A DNA stretch of 62,057 nt from Cyanobium sp. C1_MAG_00004 (GCA_027486935.1 JAIXOF010000032.1:1-62057); one strand, 5' to 3'. Positions 9,246-18,083 are shown, counted from the stretch's first letter. Notes: generated by a model from the sequence alone, not told the origin. A program made the numbers and translations.

Positions 9246-10475
9246 TCAGCTTGCTTGACGCCCCGCCACCAGGGCGATTACGCCCGCCAGCATCAGGGCC
9301 GCCAGCCAGAACGGGCTCGTGGGTCCCAGGGTTTCGTAGGCCAGGCCGGCCAGCGGTGGACCGACAAAGCTGCCCAGGCTCTGCAGGCCCTGCAGGCTGC
9401 CCAGGGCCGAGCCCTGGCCGCTGCCGTCGAGCCGGCGCGACACCAGGGCCCGCAGGCACGGGGTGACCAGGCCCGTTCCCAGTGCCAGCAGCGATACCGC
9501 CGGAAACACCACCGCCTGGGCCGTGGTCTGGCTGGCGGTCGGAATCAGCAGGCAGCCGGCGATCACCAGGCCCAGTCCCGCCAGGCTCAGGCGCCATTCG
9601 CCGAACCGTTGCACCAGGGGGCCGATCAGGCCGCCTTGCACCACCGTGGCGACCACGCCGACCACCAGGAAGGCGGCACCGGCCAGGCCGGGCCCCCAGT
9701 CAAAGCGCTGCTTGAAATAGAGCACCAGGATGGCGGTGAAGCCGTTGAAGGCCAGAAAGAACAGCAGAAAGGCGGCGGACAGCCGCCTGACGCTTGGGTT
9801 GGCAAACACCCGGGCCAGCTGGTTGATCGGTTGCAGCTCCCGTTTGCGCGGCAGCTCGATCCGCGCTTCGGCCGGATGGGTCTCGGGCAGCAGGGTCAGC
9901 ACCAGCACCAGGTTGAGGGCGGCGATGCCGACGGCCACCAGCAGCGGCAGGGTGACGTTGATGCGGCCCAGCAGGCCGCCGGCTGCCGGGCCCAGGATGA
10001 ACCCCAGGCCAAAGGCCACGCCGATCAGCCCGAAGGCCTTGGCCCGCTTCTCGGGCGGTGAGATGTCGGCCAGCACGGCACCGGCGGTGGCGGCGGTCCC
10101 GCCGCTGACGCCATCGATCAGCCGGGCCACGAACAGCAGCACCAGGGGCAGGCCGGCGGCGCTGGCTGCCGGGGCCAGCTCCTGCCAGGGCAGGATCAGG
10201 GTCAGCGCGAACAATCCCAGCCCCAGCACCGAACCGGCGACGCAGGCGGCGATCACCGGTTTGCGCCCGTACCGGTCCGACAGGGCGCCGATCAGGGGAG
10301 TGAAGGCGAACTGGGCGACGGCGTAGCTGCCGGTGAGCAGGCCCAGCACCCGCCCGTCGCTGGTGAAGCTGGCCAGCAGAAACGGCAGCAGTGGAAAGAT
10401 CAGCGTCTCGCCCAGCCGGTCGTTCAGCAGGGTGAGAAAGGCGCAGAAATAGGTGGAGGGGCGCGAAAGGCGCAC
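9246..10475 (-). CDS. Major facilitator superfamily transporter (TetA-like drug/H+ antiporter type)
   Basis: A 409-residue protein with about twelve membrane segments. The MFS signature between helices 2 and 3 is seen as GALSDRYGRKPVI, and the exporter motif C region as GVAFGLGFILGPAAGGLLG; both resemble the TetA/Bcr drug exporter branch. Substrate cannot be deduced. The frame is open to 10592, but that would run into the divergent YbjQ gene, so a GTG start at 10475 is chosen. It faces the divergent gene across 82 bp that probably hold both promoters. Confidence 0.85.
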   Translation of the reverse strand: MRLSRPSTYFCAFLTLLNDRLGETLIFPLLPFLLASFTSDGRVLGLLTGSYAVAQFAFTPLIGALSDRYGRKPVIAACVAGSVLGLGLFALTLILPWQELAPAASAAGLPLVLLFVARLIDGVSGGTAATAGAVLADISPPEKRAKAFGLIGVAFGLGFILGPAAGGLLGRINVTLPLLVAVGIAALNLVLVLTLLPETHPAEARIELPRKRELQPINQLARVFANPSVRRLSAAFLLFFLAFNGFTAILVLYFKQRFDWGPGLAGAAFLVVGVVATVVQGGLIGPLVQRFGEWRLSLAGLGLVIAGCLLIPTASQTTAQAVVFPAVSLLALGTGLVTPCLRALVSRRLDGSGQGSALGSLQGLQSLGSFVGPPLAGLAYETLGPTSPFWLAALMLAGVIALVAGRQAS

Positions 10476-10557
10476 GGTGGGTTCCTGCTGTCTGCAGCCA
10501 GTTGAGCAAAGCGCGGGACGGGGCTGGCTAGAACGCACGCAGTACCCGGCGCGCGTG

Positions 10558-10944
10558 ATGGATCCACCGCTGTTCGTCACCACCACCTTCACGATCGAGG
10601 GCTACAGGATCTGCGCGTACAAGGGCCTGGTGCGGGGCATCGTCGTGCGCTCGCCCACCCTGGTGCAGGGGTTGTTGGGCAGCCTTAAGCAACTCGTCGG
10701 AGGCCGCATCGGTGCCTACACCGAGATGTGCGAGCAGACCCGCGAGGCCGCCTACAACCAGATGGTCGAGCACGCCCTGCTGCTGGGGGCGAACGCCATC
10801 GTCGGCACCCGTTACGACGGTTCCGACGTCACCAGCGGCAGCGGCGGTGCCACCGAGGTGCTCTGCTACGGCACCGCTGTGGTGGTGGAGCCGTTGGAGC
10901 AGGATCCAGAACCGCCAGCGCGACGGGGTTATCTGCCGGGCTGA
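10558..10944 (+). CDS. YbjQ family (UPF0145) protein, heavy-metal-binding-like domain
   Basis: 128 residues; the ATG at 10558 starts MDPPLFVTTTFTIEGYRICA. The family pattern is clear: YKGLVRGIVVRSP, then a glycine-rich linker, YTEMCEQTREAAYNQMVEHA, GANAIVGTRYDGSDV and a short C-terminal strand (CYGTAVVVEP). YbjQ proteins form pentamers; their role is unproven, with metal binding only proposed. The C-terminus overlaps the convergent narM gene by 16 bp. Confidence 0.85.
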   Translation: MDPPLFVTTTFTIEGYRICAYKGLVRGIVVRSPTLVQGLLGSLKQLVGGRIGAYTEMCEQTREAAYNQMVEHALLLGANAIVGTRYDGSDVTSGSGGATEVLCYGTAVVVEPLEQDPEPPARRGYLPG

Positions 10945-11399
10945 AGCAGCTGAAATTCGGCCAGGGCCCTGGGCAGGTTGCGGTGCTCATGGCCCGGATG
11001 GCTCAGTTTCACCAGGGCGAACCGCTGCAGCTCACTGAGCCTGCTCCAGCCCGCGGGGTCAGGTGCGAGGCCCAGCTGCCGGCAGGAGGTCAGCACTCTT
11101 TCAGGCCAGTCCTGCCCTTGTTGCCAGGGCTCATCTGCGGGTAGCGGCAGGGTGCCGGCCTGTCCGGCCGGCAGTTGGCGCGTGCGTGTGAGCAGATGCT
11201 CCCGCAGGTCGGCAACGGCCTCGGGGCTGTCGTCCCAGGCCAGCAGGTGCTGGCGCTCGGCTGCGGCGAGCTCGCTCCAGTGCATCAGCTTCAGCTTGAT
11301 GCCGGCCAGATCGAGCTTGCGGCGCACCGCCATCGGGATGCAACGCAGATCGGCCGTGAAATCGGCCTCGAAGGCAAAGCAGTCACAGTGCAGTGGCAT
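10929..11399 (-). CDS. narM: NarM-like nitrate reductase assembly protein (Nitr_red_assoc family)
   Basis: 156 residues from the ATG at 11399 (MPLHCDCFAFEADFTADLRC). The first half has IPMAVRRKLDLAGIKL and LMHWSELAAAERQHLLAW, and the end has WSRLSELQRFALVKLSHPGHEHRNL, the pattern I know from the cyanobacterial nitrate-reductase-associated family. In Synechococcus elongatus NarM is needed to form active NarB and has no homologues outside cyanobacteria with NarB. The location beside moaC fits. The family call rests on recognition of the pattern, not a search. The minus frame continues upstream to 11714 across moaC, which I treat as a shadow. Confidence 0.75.
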   Translation of the reverse strand: MPLHCDCFAFEADFTADLRCIPMAVRRKLDLAGIKLKLMHWSELAAAERQHLLAWDDSPEAVADLREHLLTRTRQLPAGQAGTLPLPADEPWQQGQDWPERVLTSCRQLGLAPDPAGWSRLSELQRFALVKLSHPGHEHRNLPRALAEFQLLQPGR

Positions 11400-11483
11400 G
11401 GTCTTGCCCAACGAGGCGCCGTCCTCCATCCCAGCACCGGCAGTTCCGTACGGCCATGCTGATGCCAACGACGCGGTGCGGCC

Positions 11484-11993
11484 ATGGCCGAGCTGACCCA
11501 TCTGAACGCTGACGGCGCGGTGCACATGGTCGAGGTGGGTGACCGCCCCAGCACCCGCCGCGAGGCCACGGCCGAGGGCCTGATCCAGATGGGGCCTCAG
11601 GTGCTGGCCCTGGTGTTGGCGGGCCAGGCGCCCAAAGGCGATGTGCTGGCCGTGGCCCGGGTGGCGGCGATTCAGGCGGCCAAGCGCACCTGGGAGCTGA
11701 TTCCGCTCTGTCATCCGATTGCCCTCAGCGGTGTCGAGGTGGCAATCGAGCCCAGCGCCGATGGTGCGGGCCTGCGCCTGCAGGCCACGGCCCGCACCAC
11801 CGGCAGCACCGGCGTCGAAATGGAGGCCCTGACGGCCGTCCAGGTCGGGCTGCTCACCCTCTACGACATGCTCAAATCAGCCGACCCGGCGATGACGATC
11901 ACCGGTGTGCGCCTGCTCAGCAAGAGCGGCGGCCGTCACGGCGACTGGCAGCGCGCCCAGGACAAGCCGCCACAGGACACCGGTGATGACTGA
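11484..11993 (+). CDS. moaC: Cyclic pyranopterin monophosphate synthase MoaC
   Basis: 169 residues. The second enzyme of molybdenum cofactor synthesis, rearranging the MoaA product to cyclic pyranopterin monophosphate. Signatures: [38 protein letters not shown] with the catalytic His and substrate-binding Lys/Arg region, [18 protein letters not shown] and [12 protein letters not shown]. The last eight bases overlap the start of moeA (ATG at 11986), so the two are coupled. The start lies 84 bp from the divergent narM start. Confidence 0.96.
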   Translation: MAELTHLNADGAVHMVEVGDRPSTRREATAEGLIQMGPQVLALVLAGQAPKGDVLAVARVAAIQAAKRTWELIPLCHPIALSGVEVAIEPSADGAGLRLQATARTTGSTGVEMEALTAVQVGLLTLYDMLKSADPAMTITGVRLLSKSGGRHGDWQRAQDKPPQDTGDD

Positions 11994-13221
11994 GCCCTAC
12001 GGACCCGAAGGCCTGCCCCTGGATGGGGCCCGCAGCCAGATCCTGGCGGCCGTGCAGCCCCTGGGGCTGCACGAGACCTTGCCACTGACGGCCGCTCTGG
12101 GGCGCACCACCGCTCTGGCGGTGTCGGCGCCGGCAGCGGTGCCGGGCTTCTATGCCTCGATGATGGATGGCTATGCCATTGCCGGTTCAGACCAGCCAGA
12201 GCCGGGGATCAGCTGGCGTCTGGTGGGTGTGTCAGCTGCCGGGGCTCCCTATGGCCCGGTCCTGGCAGCGGGCGAAGCGGTCCGCATCCTCACCGGCGCC
12301 GTGGTGCCCGCCGGCAGTGGGCGGGTGCTGCCCCAGGAGCTGGTGGTTGCCGATGGCGATCGGCTCGCGTTGGTCAAGCCCTGCGGGCCCAACCCCTGGA
12401 TCCGCCAACCCAGCGAAGAGGCCGCCCCCGGCCAGGAGCTGGTGCCGGCGGGCCAGCAGCTGGGTGTCGCCGATCTGGGGCGCCTGGCTGGCTGCGGGGT
12501 GCAGCAGCTGGCCGTGACGCGGCGACCTCGCGTTGGTTTGCTGATCAGCGGGGATGAGCTGCTGCCCCCCGGGGCCGAGCGGGGGCCGGGCCAGATCTGG
12601 GAGAGCAATTCGGCCCTGCTCGGCGCCCTGTTGGCGCGTTTGGGTTACGGGGTTGCCGATCGGCGGGTGGTCGTCGACCAGCCCGAGCCGTTGCGGGTTG
12701 CCTTGCGGGAGCTGGCGGCCCGCTGTGATGTGGTCGTGAGCACCGGTGGCGTCTCGGCCGGCGACAGCGACTGGATCCGGCCCTTGGTGGCCGAGCTGGG
12801 GGAGGTGCGCTTCTGGAAGCTGTTCCTCAAACCAGGACGTCCCTTTGCCTGGGGTCAGGTGGCGGGTGTGCCGTTCTTTGGCCTGCCGGGCAATCCGGTG
12901 GCGGCGGCGATCACGGCGCTGCAGCTGCTGTGGCCGGCGTTGCAGCGGCTCGAGGGGGCCCACATCCAGCAGTTGCCAAGGCTCAGGGTGCGGCTCGAGG
13001 CCCCCATGCGCCGCGGCGCCGGTCGGCCCGAACTGGCCCGGGCGCGGCTGGTGGTGGCTGCCGATGGCGCCCTGCTGGCGCGGGTCGAGGGCTCGCAGGC
13101 CTCCTCGCGCATCGGCTCGCTGCAGGGGGCCGATCTGCTGCTTGAGATCCCTGCTGAGCTGGGATCTCTGGAGGCGGGCAGCGAGCTGTGGGCGCAGCTG
13201 CTGCGCTTGCCGGTGCTGTAA
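11986..13221 (+). CDS. moeA: Molybdopterin molybdenumtransferase MoeA
   Basis: 411 residues. MoeA inserts molybdate into adenylated molybdopterin. Visible landmarks are [11 protein letters not shown] near residue 55, [11 protein letters not shown], the central domain [13 protein letters not shown] and [45 protein letters not shown] and [15 protein letters not shown], and the C-terminal beta domain. The ATG at 11986 overlaps the end of moaC. It presumably serves NarB, the only molybdoenzyme in the window. A toxin-antitoxin pair follows within 45 bp. Confidence 0.96.
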   Translation: MTEPYGPEGLPLDGARSQILAAVQPLGLHETLPLTAALGRTTALAVSAPAAVPGFYASMMDGYAIAGSDQPEPGISWRLVGVSAAGAPYGPVLAAGEAVRILTGAVVPAGSGRVLPQELVVADGDRLALVKPCGPNPWIRQPSEEAAPGQELVPAGQQLGVADLGRLAGCGVQQLAVTRRPRVGLLISGDELLPPGAERGPGQIWESNSALLGALLARLGYGVADRRVVVDQPEPLRVALRELAARCDVVVSTGGVSAGDSDWIRPLVAELGEVRFWKLFLKPGRPFAWGQVAGVPFFGLPGNPVAAAITALQLLWPALQRLEGAHIQQLPRLRVRLEAPMRRGAGRPELARARLVVAADGALLARVEGSQASSRIGSLQGADLLLEIPAELGSLEAGSELWAQLLRLPVL

Positions 13222-13231
13222 GCGTGCGGTT

Positions 13232-13266
13232 ATTCGCATGATTTAAAGGCTTGTAATTCGTACGAT
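13232..13266. promoter_or_regulatory. Candidate operator upstream of the second toxin-antitoxin pair
   Basis: ATTCGCATGAT (13232-13242) and ATTCGTACGAT (13256-13266) match at 9 of 11 positions and are spaced 24 bp apart, the second reaching into the antitoxin start codon. The stretch is AT-rich compared with its surroundings, so promoter and antitoxin operator are plausible. Confidence 0.35.
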
Positions 13267-13534
13267 GCAGATCCTTTCGGCCAATGAGCTGAAGACCGCG
13301 GGGGTCGGGGCGATCACGCGAGCCTTGGAGCATGGGCGGGTGGCTGGTGTGTCGGTGCGCGGCCGCCTCGCCTATGTGGTGATGGCTGCCGAAGAGTTTC
13401 AGCGGTTGCGGGATCTGGAGTTGGAGTTGGCCCTGCTGGAAACGCGCGCCGATGTGGCGGCAGGGCGTTGCATCGAGGAGTCCGTTGATGACCACTTGGT
13501 TCGGTTGGATGCCATGGCGTCCGAGTTGCCTTGA
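13265..13534 (+). CDS. Type II antitoxin, Phd/YefM-like (RelB role)
   Basis: 89 residues starting MQILSANELKTAGVGAITRA, then VAGVSVRGRLAYVVMAAEEF, which is the strand and wing pattern of the Phd/YefM fold. The C-terminal part (LELELALLETRADVAAGRCI) is helical and should bind the toxin. Its stop overlaps the TTG start of the RelE-like toxin gene by four bases. The pair is wedged between moeA and the convergent moaE gene inside the cofactor cluster, a sign of insertion into an otherwise conserved neighbourhood. Confidence 0.75.
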   Translation: MQILSANELKTAGVGAITRALEHGRVAGVSVRGRLAYVVMAAEEFQRLRDLELELALLETRADVAAGRCIEESVDDHLVRLDAMASELP

Positions 13535-13812
13535 GTTGGACCCTTCTTTTCACTGAGCGCTACAACCGCCGCGCCGCCCGTTTTCTGCGTCGCCACCCCG
13601 AGTTGCGCGATGCCTACCGCAAAACCCTGTTGCTGCTGGAGGCCAATCCGCATCACCCGTCGTTGCGGTTGTATGCCCTGAAGGGGCGGCTGCAAGGCAT
13701 GCATTCGGTGTCGATCAACATCAGTTACCGCATCACCCTGGAGCTGTTGATCGATGGTCAGCGGCTGATCCCGATTGACATCGGTAGCCACGACACCGTG
13801 TATCGGGGCTGA
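13531..13812 (+). CDS. RelE/ParE-superfamily toxin
   Basis: 93 residues with a probable TTG start inside the antitoxin stop (TTGA). The sequence has the RelE fold pattern: WTLLFTERYNRRAARFLRRH, helix LRDAYRKTLLLLEANPHHPS, then LYALKGRLQGMHSVSINISYRIT and a C-terminal strand IPIDIGSHDTVYR. The SYRIT and DIGSHDTVY ends match the YafQ/HigB-type mRNA interferase group. It likely cleaves mRNA or acts on gyrase if ParE-like; sequence alone does not decide. It converges on moaE with a 22-bp gap. Confidence 0.78.
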   Translation: MSWTLLFTERYNRRAARFLRRHPELRDAYRKTLLLLEANPHHPSLRLYALKGRLQGMHSVSINISYRITLELLIDGQRLIPIDIGSHDTVYRG

Positions 13813-13834
13813 GGGGTTGGTCGCGCTCGCCTGC

Positions 13835-14287
13835 TCACAGCGGCGTGTTGCCGGTGAGCCAGGCGCTGCTGCCATCGCGGCGCCATTCGCGCTTCCAGAA
13901 CGGCGCCTCGTGTTTGAGGGCTTCCAGCAGCTCCTGGCAGCAGCGCTGGGCGGGGCCGCGGCGGTCGGCGCCGATGGCCACCAGCACGATCGCCTCGCCG
14001 GGCAGCACCCGGCCGATGCGGTGCTGCACCAGGCAGCTGCTGGCCCCATGCCGTCGGCAGCAGGCCGTTGCCAGCTGCCGCAGCTGGCGTTCAGTCATGC
14101 CCGGATAGTGCTCCAGCTCCAGGGCCACCAGGGGTGCGCCATCCGCAGCTGCTGGGCGCACCCGACCGATGAACAGGCTCTCGGCGGCGCCGCCGTGGTG
14201 CCCCTGGACCGCAAGCCGGCGCTGCCACAGCTCCAGGCAGACCAGGGGTTCGAAGGCTGCTGCGTGCAGGTCGATCCTCAGCTGCAT
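13835..14287 (-). CDS. moaE: Molybdopterin synthase catalytic subunit MoaE
   Basis: 150 residues. MoaE adds the dithiolene sulfurs to cyclic pyranopterin monophosphate using thiocarboxylated MoaD. Seen are GAAESLFIGRVRP, LVALELEHYPGMTERQL, VQHRIGRVLPGEAIVLVAIGADRR and the active-site stretch HEAPFWKREW with its lysine. MoaD is encoded 10 bp upstream on the same strand, so the two subunits are made together. Confidence 0.95.
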   Translation of the reverse strand: MQLRIDLHAAAFEPLVCLELWQRRLAVQGHHGGAAESLFIGRVRPAAADGAPLVALELEHYPGMTERQLRQLATACCRRHGASSCLVQHRIGRVLPGEAIVLVAIGADRRGPAQRCCQELLEALKHEAPFWKREWRRDGSSAWLTGNTPL

Positions 14288-14297
14288 GGCGTCACCC

Positions 14298-14567
14298 TCA
14301 GCCCCCGCTGATCGGCGGCAGAAAGGCCAGTTCGTCGCCGGGCTGCAGGGGGGTGTCGGGCTCGGCGAACTGCTGGTTGATGGCGATGCGCACGCTGTCG
14401 AGCGGCCCTGGCAGCTGCAGGGCCTGCCAGAGCTGGCGCGGGGTCAGGGTCGTTGCTGTCGCCGCAGGCGCAGGCCAATGGCGCTCGCCCCACCCGGCCT
14501 GCTCGCGCAGGCCGGCAAATAGCAGGATCCTGATCCCGTCGACCGATGGTTCACCCATGGCAGTCAC
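14298..14567 (-). CDS. moaD: Molybdopterin synthase sulfur carrier subunit MoaD
   Basis: 89 residues or fewer; the alternative ATG at 14558 removes three residues. A ubiquitin-like sulfur carrier: IRILLFAGLREQAG, VRIAINQQFAE, PLQPGDELAFLPPISGG. The C-terminal Gly-Gly is the site of adenylation and thiocarboxylation. It lies directly before moaE on the same strand. Confidence 0.92.
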   Translation of the reverse strand: MTAMGEPSVDGIRILLFAGLREQAGWGERHWPAPAATATTLTPRQLWQALQLPGPLDSVRIAINQQFAEPDTPLQPGDELAFLPPISGG

Positions 14568-14626
14568 GGTAACCAGCGCGGCAGCTCCGCTTTTGGCACG
14601 ATGCCCCCACTGCCGGTTGCTCCGTC

Positions 14627-15133
14627 TTGAGCCTCGCCATTGCCCTGCTCACGGTCTCGGACACCCGCACCCTGGCGGACGACCGTTCTGGTGATGCGTT
14701 GCAGCAGCGCCTGCAGGCCGAAGGGCATCGGTTGGTTGATCGCCGTCTGGTTCCCGACAACCGCTACCAGATCCGCGCCGAACTGAGCCGTTGGATCGCC
14801 GATCCCGCCGTGCAGGTGGTGATCACCAGCGGTGGCACCGGCCTGACCGGTCGCGATGGCACCCCCGAGGCGGTGGCGCCCCTGCTCGACAAGACGATCG
14901 AGGGGTTCGGCGAGCTGTTTCGGGTGCTGTCGTTCGAGACGATCGGCACCAGCACCCTGCAGAGCCGCTGCCTGGCCGGCGTGGCCAACGGCACGATCAT
15001 CTTTGTGCTGCCGGGTTCGCTCGATGCGGTCGAAACCGCCTGGGATCGCCTGATCGCGGCCCAGCTCAACCCAGCCACACGCCCTTGCAACCTGGTGCAA
15101 TTGCTGCCGCGGCTCACGGAGCCGGCGGGCTGA
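14627..15133 (+). CDS. moaB: Molybdopterin adenylyltransferase-type protein MoaB
   Basis: 168 residues with a TTG start (14627), since no ATG fits. MoaB/Mog-family landmarks: IALLTVSDTRTLADDRSGDA, VVITSGGTGLTGRDGTPEAV, GFGELFRVLSFETIGTSTLQ, ANGTIIFVLPGS. The family adenylates molybdopterin before MoeA adds the metal; MoaB rather than Mog is favoured by length and the SFETIG motif. It is divergent from moaD across 59 bp. Confidence 0.92.
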   Translation: MSLAIALLTVSDTRTLADDRSGDALQQRLQAEGHRLVDRRLVPDNRYQIRAELSRWIADPAVQVVITSGGTGLTGRDGTPEAVAPLLDKTIEGFGELFRVLSFETIGTSTLQSRCLAGVANGTIIFVLPGSLDAVETAWDRLIAAQLNPATRPCNLVQLLPRLTEPAG

Positions 15134-15145
15134 GGCCTACGGCTG

Positions 15146-15901
15146 ATGAGCGTGCTGCTGATATCGGCCATGCCGGTGGCCCTGGCCGTGGTGGCCTTTC
15201 TCTATGCCTCAGTGGGCCATGCCGGCGCGTCCGGGTACATCGCTGTCCTGGCCCTGGCAGGGTTGCCGCCCGAGCAGATCAAACCGTTGGCCCTGCTGCT
15301 CAACACCGTGGTGGCCAGCGTGGGTTGTTGGAATTTTCTGCGGGCCGGCCACCTGCCCTGGCGCCGGATCTGGCCGGTGTACCTGCTGGCGGTTCCCGGC
15401 GCCTTTCTGGGTGGCTGGTTGAATCTGCCCGGGGTTTGGCTGCGGGGCCTGGTGGGTGCGGTGTTGCTGGTTTCAGCCTGGCGCCTGGGCAGTCGCCTGC
15501 AGGACCCGCCGCAGTTGCGGCAGCCCGCGCCCGGGGTGCTGTTGGCCGCCGGTGGCAGCCTGGGCCTGCTGGCAGGGCTGACCGGCACCGGTGGAGGGGT
15601 GTTTCTGACGCCGCTGCTGTTGCTTTGCCGCTGGTGCACCACCCGCCAGGCGGCGGCCGTCTCAGTGCTGTTCATCCTGCTCAATTCGATCGCCGGTCTG
15701 GCCGGCCTGGGGTTCGCGGGGTCGCCGTCGTTGCAGGCTCTGGTGCGGCCGGATCTGCCGGTGTGGCTGATGGCGGTGCTGCTGGCGGGCGGCCTCGGCT
15801 CGCGCCTGGGCAGCCGCCATTGGCCGGTGGCCTGGATTCGGCGAACCCTGGCGGTCGTGTTGCTGCTGGCCGCCTGGAAACTGCTGGGGGTCGGCGTCTG
15901 A
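15146..15901 (+). CDS. TauE/SafE-family membrane permease
   Basis: 251 residues, eight predicted membrane segments in two repeats of four. The repeated family motif appears as LYASVGHAGASGYIAVLAL near the start and GLLAGLTGTGGGVFLTPLLL mid-protein. TauE/SafE proteins export or import small anions such as sulfite, sulfoacetate or other organosulfur compounds; a role in this Moco/nitrate cluster is unknown. It begins 12 bp after moaB and converges on moaA. Confidence 0.85.
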   Translation: MSVLLISAMPVALAVVAFLYASVGHAGASGYIAVLALAGLPPEQIKPLALLLNTVVASVGCWNFLRAGHLPWRRIWPVYLLAVPGAFLGGWLNLPGVWLRGLVGAVLLVSAWRLGSRLQDPPQLRQPAPGVLLAAGGSLGLLAGLTGTGGGVFLTPLLLLCRWCTTRQAAAVSVLFILLNSIAGLAGLGFAGSPSLQALVRPDLPVWLMAVLLAGGLGSRLGSRHWPVAWIRRTLAVVLLLAAWKLLGVGV

Positions 15902-15911
15902 CGCCCTCTTG

Positions 15912-16970
15912 CTAACCGCCCAGGTAGGCCATCTCGGCGTGGGCCGGGGCCGGCTGCAGGCCCCGTGTGTGACGCTCTTCGCTGTAGCGGTCGGCCCGTC
16001 GCTGCCAGAGCGCGGCCATCACCTGCTGAAGCCGGTCCGGATCGCCGTCGTCGTGCAGCGACGGCTTCAGGTCGACGCCGCTGCCCGGTTCAGCGAACAG
16101 ACAGGTGTAGGCGATCCCATCGGCGGTGACCCGCAGCCGGTTGCAGTCGCCGCAGAACGGCTCGCTCACCGAGGCCACGATCGCGACTGCGCCGTTGCCA
16201 TCGCGGTAGCGCCAGCGGCTGGCGGTCCTGTGACCTGCCCGGCCCAGGGGTTCGAGCGGCCAGCGTGCGCTGATCGTGGTCACCATCTCGGCGGCTGGCA
16301 CCACCGCGGCCTGGCTCCAGCCGTTGCGGTTGCCCACATCCATGAATTCGATCAGGCGCAGCTCCAGACCCCGGTCCCGGGCCAGGGACGCCAGGGGCAG
16401 CAGCTGCTCGTCGTTGGCCGCTCGCTGGATCACGGCATTGAGCTTGAGCGCTCCTTGACCCGGGTCAAAGCCGGCGGCGCGGGCATGGTCGATCGCCGCC
16501 AGCACCTGGGACAGCAGCGCAGCACCGCGCCGTTCCCGCCCGTGGGCATCGCCCTGAGCCATGCCGGCCATGCGGGCCACAGCTGCTCCGGTGGTGCCGT
16601 CAAGACTCAGGGTGATCCGATCCAGCCCGGCGGCGCGCAGGGCCCGGGCCCGCGCGGCAGTCAGCAGGGCACCGTTGCTGGTCAGGGCGATCTCGCACAG
16701 GCCCCGGCTGCGCAGCGGCTGTACCGCTGCGATCAGCGCCTCCAGCTGGTGGTGCAGCAGGGGTTCGCCGCCGGTGAGCCGCAGGCTGTGAACCCCCAGG
16801 TCAACCGCCGCCGCGATCACCCGCAGCCGCTGCTGCAGGCTCAGCAGGCCCGGTGGCTCCTGGCCATCGGGCAGGCAGTAGGGGCAGGCCAGGTTGCAGC
16901 GCGCTGTCAGCGACAGTCGCAGCACACCCAGGGGGCGTCCGAGCTGGTCGAGGGGCCGCGGCACAACCAT
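15912..16970 (-). CDS. moaA: GTP 3',8-cyclase MoaA
   Basis: 352 residues. The radical SAM enzyme that starts Moco synthesis from GTP. The N-terminal SAM cluster is Cys25, Cys29 and Cys32 (RCNLACPYC), followed by LRLTGGEPLL; the second [4Fe-4S] site is in SEPFCGDCNRLRVTADG and TCLFAEPG. The family normally ends in a double glycine; here it is MAYLGG. The first 64 bases overlap the 3' end of mobA, so the two are tightly coupled. Confidence 0.95.
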   Translation of the reverse strand: MVVPRPLDQLGRPLGVLRLSLTARCNLACPYCLPDGQEPPGLLSLQQRLRVIAAAVDLGVHSLRLTGGEPLLHHQLEALIAAVQPLRSRGLCEIALTSNGALLTAARARALRAAGLDRITLSLDGTTGAAVARMAGMAQGDAHGRERRGAALLSQVLAAIDHARAAGFDPGQGALKLNAVIQRAANDEQLLPLASLARDRGLELRLIEFMDVGNRNGWSQAAVVPAAEMVTTISARWPLEPLGRAGHRTASRWRYRDGNGAVAIVASVSEPFCGDCNRLRVTADGIAYTCLFAEPGSGVDLKPSLHDDGDPDRLQQVMAALWQRRADRYSEERHTRGLQPAPAHAEMAYLGG

Positions 16971-17626
16971 GCCCGCAGGTTATGCAGCTCCTCGGGATCG
17001 TTGATGTTGCGCAGCGCGATCGGATCGAGGGCCACAGTCCGGCAGCACTCGCCGGCCAGCCACTGCTGCAGGCGGCGCTCGCCCGCCGTCAGCCGGCTGT
17101 CGATGCTGCGCCTCAGCGTATGGGTGCTCGGATAGATCCCCAGCAGCGGCTGGCTGCGCTGGCCGTCATGGGCCAGATGGATGGCGCCGGGCTCCTGCTG
17201 AGCAGCCAGCAACAGGGTCTCCAGTGCCGTCAGGGTCAGCTGGGGCATGTCGACCGGGCACAGCAGCAGGTGCTGATCCGGGTGCTGCTGCATCAGCCGC
17301 GCCAGCGCCGGCAGCGGGCCTTCGTGGGGCGGTGGTTCGGCCAGGGCGGTGTGGCCCAGGGACGCTGCCACCTCCAGGTGCCGGCGGTGGCGGCTCAGCA
17401 GGGTCACCGGTGCCTCCAGGCGGGCCAGCAGGTCCAGCGTGCGCTGCAACCAGGTGCCACCTTCAGGGTGGGGCAGCAGGGCCTTGTCCCGGCCCATGCG
17501 GCGGCTCTGCCCACCGCTCAGCAGGCAGCAGCGCAGCGGCAGCAGAGCGCCTCCGTTTGGTAGCAACCGCTGCCTGAAGGCACCCTGCTGCTCCGTAAGG
17601 TCTCGCCGCTCGTCCGTCTCTGCCAT
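16907..17626 (-). CDS. mobA: Molybdenum cofactor guanylyltransferase MobA
   Basis: 239 residues. It couples GMP to Mo-molybdopterin to give the bis-MGD cofactor that NarB needs. Motifs: [20 protein letters not shown] (GTP-binding loop), [10 protein letters not shown] and a C-terminal [10 protein letters not shown], all MobA signatures. The frame is open upstream to 17845, through the cyanase gene; the ATG at 17626 leaves a 30-residue leader before the GTP loop. That start codon shares the CATG of the divergent cynS start. The C-terminal tail of about 20 residues overlaps moaA and is probably not part of the fold. Confidence 0.9.
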   Translation of the reverse strand: MAETDERRDLTEQQGAFRQRLLPNGGALLPLRCCLLSGGQSRRMGRDKALLPHPEGGTWLQRTLDLLARLEAPVTLLSRHRRHLEVAASLGHTALAEPPPHEGPLPALARLMQQHPDQHLLLCPVDMPQLTLTALETLLLAAQQEPGAIHLAHDGQRSQPLLGIYPSTHTLRRSIDSRLTAGERRLQQWLAGECCRTVALDPIALRNINDPEELHNLRAWLCRGPSTSSDAPWVCCDCR

Positions 17627-18083
17627 GGCGCCCGCTGCCCACTCTTCTGTGCTGATCGCGGCCAAGCGGCGCGTGGGTCTCAGCTTCGCCCAGCTGGGCG
17701 AACGCCTGGGGGTTGACGAGGTGTGGCTGGCCAGCCTGCTGCACGGGCAGGCCACCGCCACCCCGGCCGAGGCCGGGGCCCTGCTGGAGGCACTGGAGCT
17801 GGCTGACGGGCCTGAGGCATCGGCGTTGCTCGAGGCGCTGACCACCTATCCGCTCAAGGGGGCCCTGGATCCCCAGGTCCCCACTGACCCCCTGCTGTAC
17901 CGGTTCCACGAGATCCTGCAGGTCTACGGCCTGCCGCTCAAGGATGTGATTCAGGAGAAGTTCGGCGACGGCATCATGTCGGCGATCGACTTCACCCTCA
18001 CGGTCGATCGCCAGAGCGATCCCAAGGGAGATCGGGTGGTGGTGACCATGAACGGCAAGTTTCTGCCCTACCGCAAGTGGTGA
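17625..18083 (+). CDS. cynS: Cyanate hydratase (cyanase)
   Basis: 152 residues. It converts cyanate plus bicarbonate to ammonium and CO2, giving nitrogen from cyanate and removing a toxic by-product of urea or carbamoyl phosphate. The catalytic triad is visible: Arg93 and Glu96 in [11 protein letters not shown], and Ser119 in [10 protein letters not shown]. It forms a decamer in the family. The ATG at 17625 lies in the same CATG as the mobA start. The 3' end overlaps narB by several bases. No cyanate transporter genes (cynABD) occur in the window. Confidence 0.95.
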   Translation: MAPAAHSSVLIAAKRRVGLSFAQLGERLGVDEVWLASLLHGQATATPAEAGALLEALELADGPEASALLEALTTYPLKGALDPQVPTDPLLYRFHEILQVYGLPLKDVIQEKFGDGIMSAIDFTLTVDRQSDPKGDRVVVTMNGKFLPYRKW

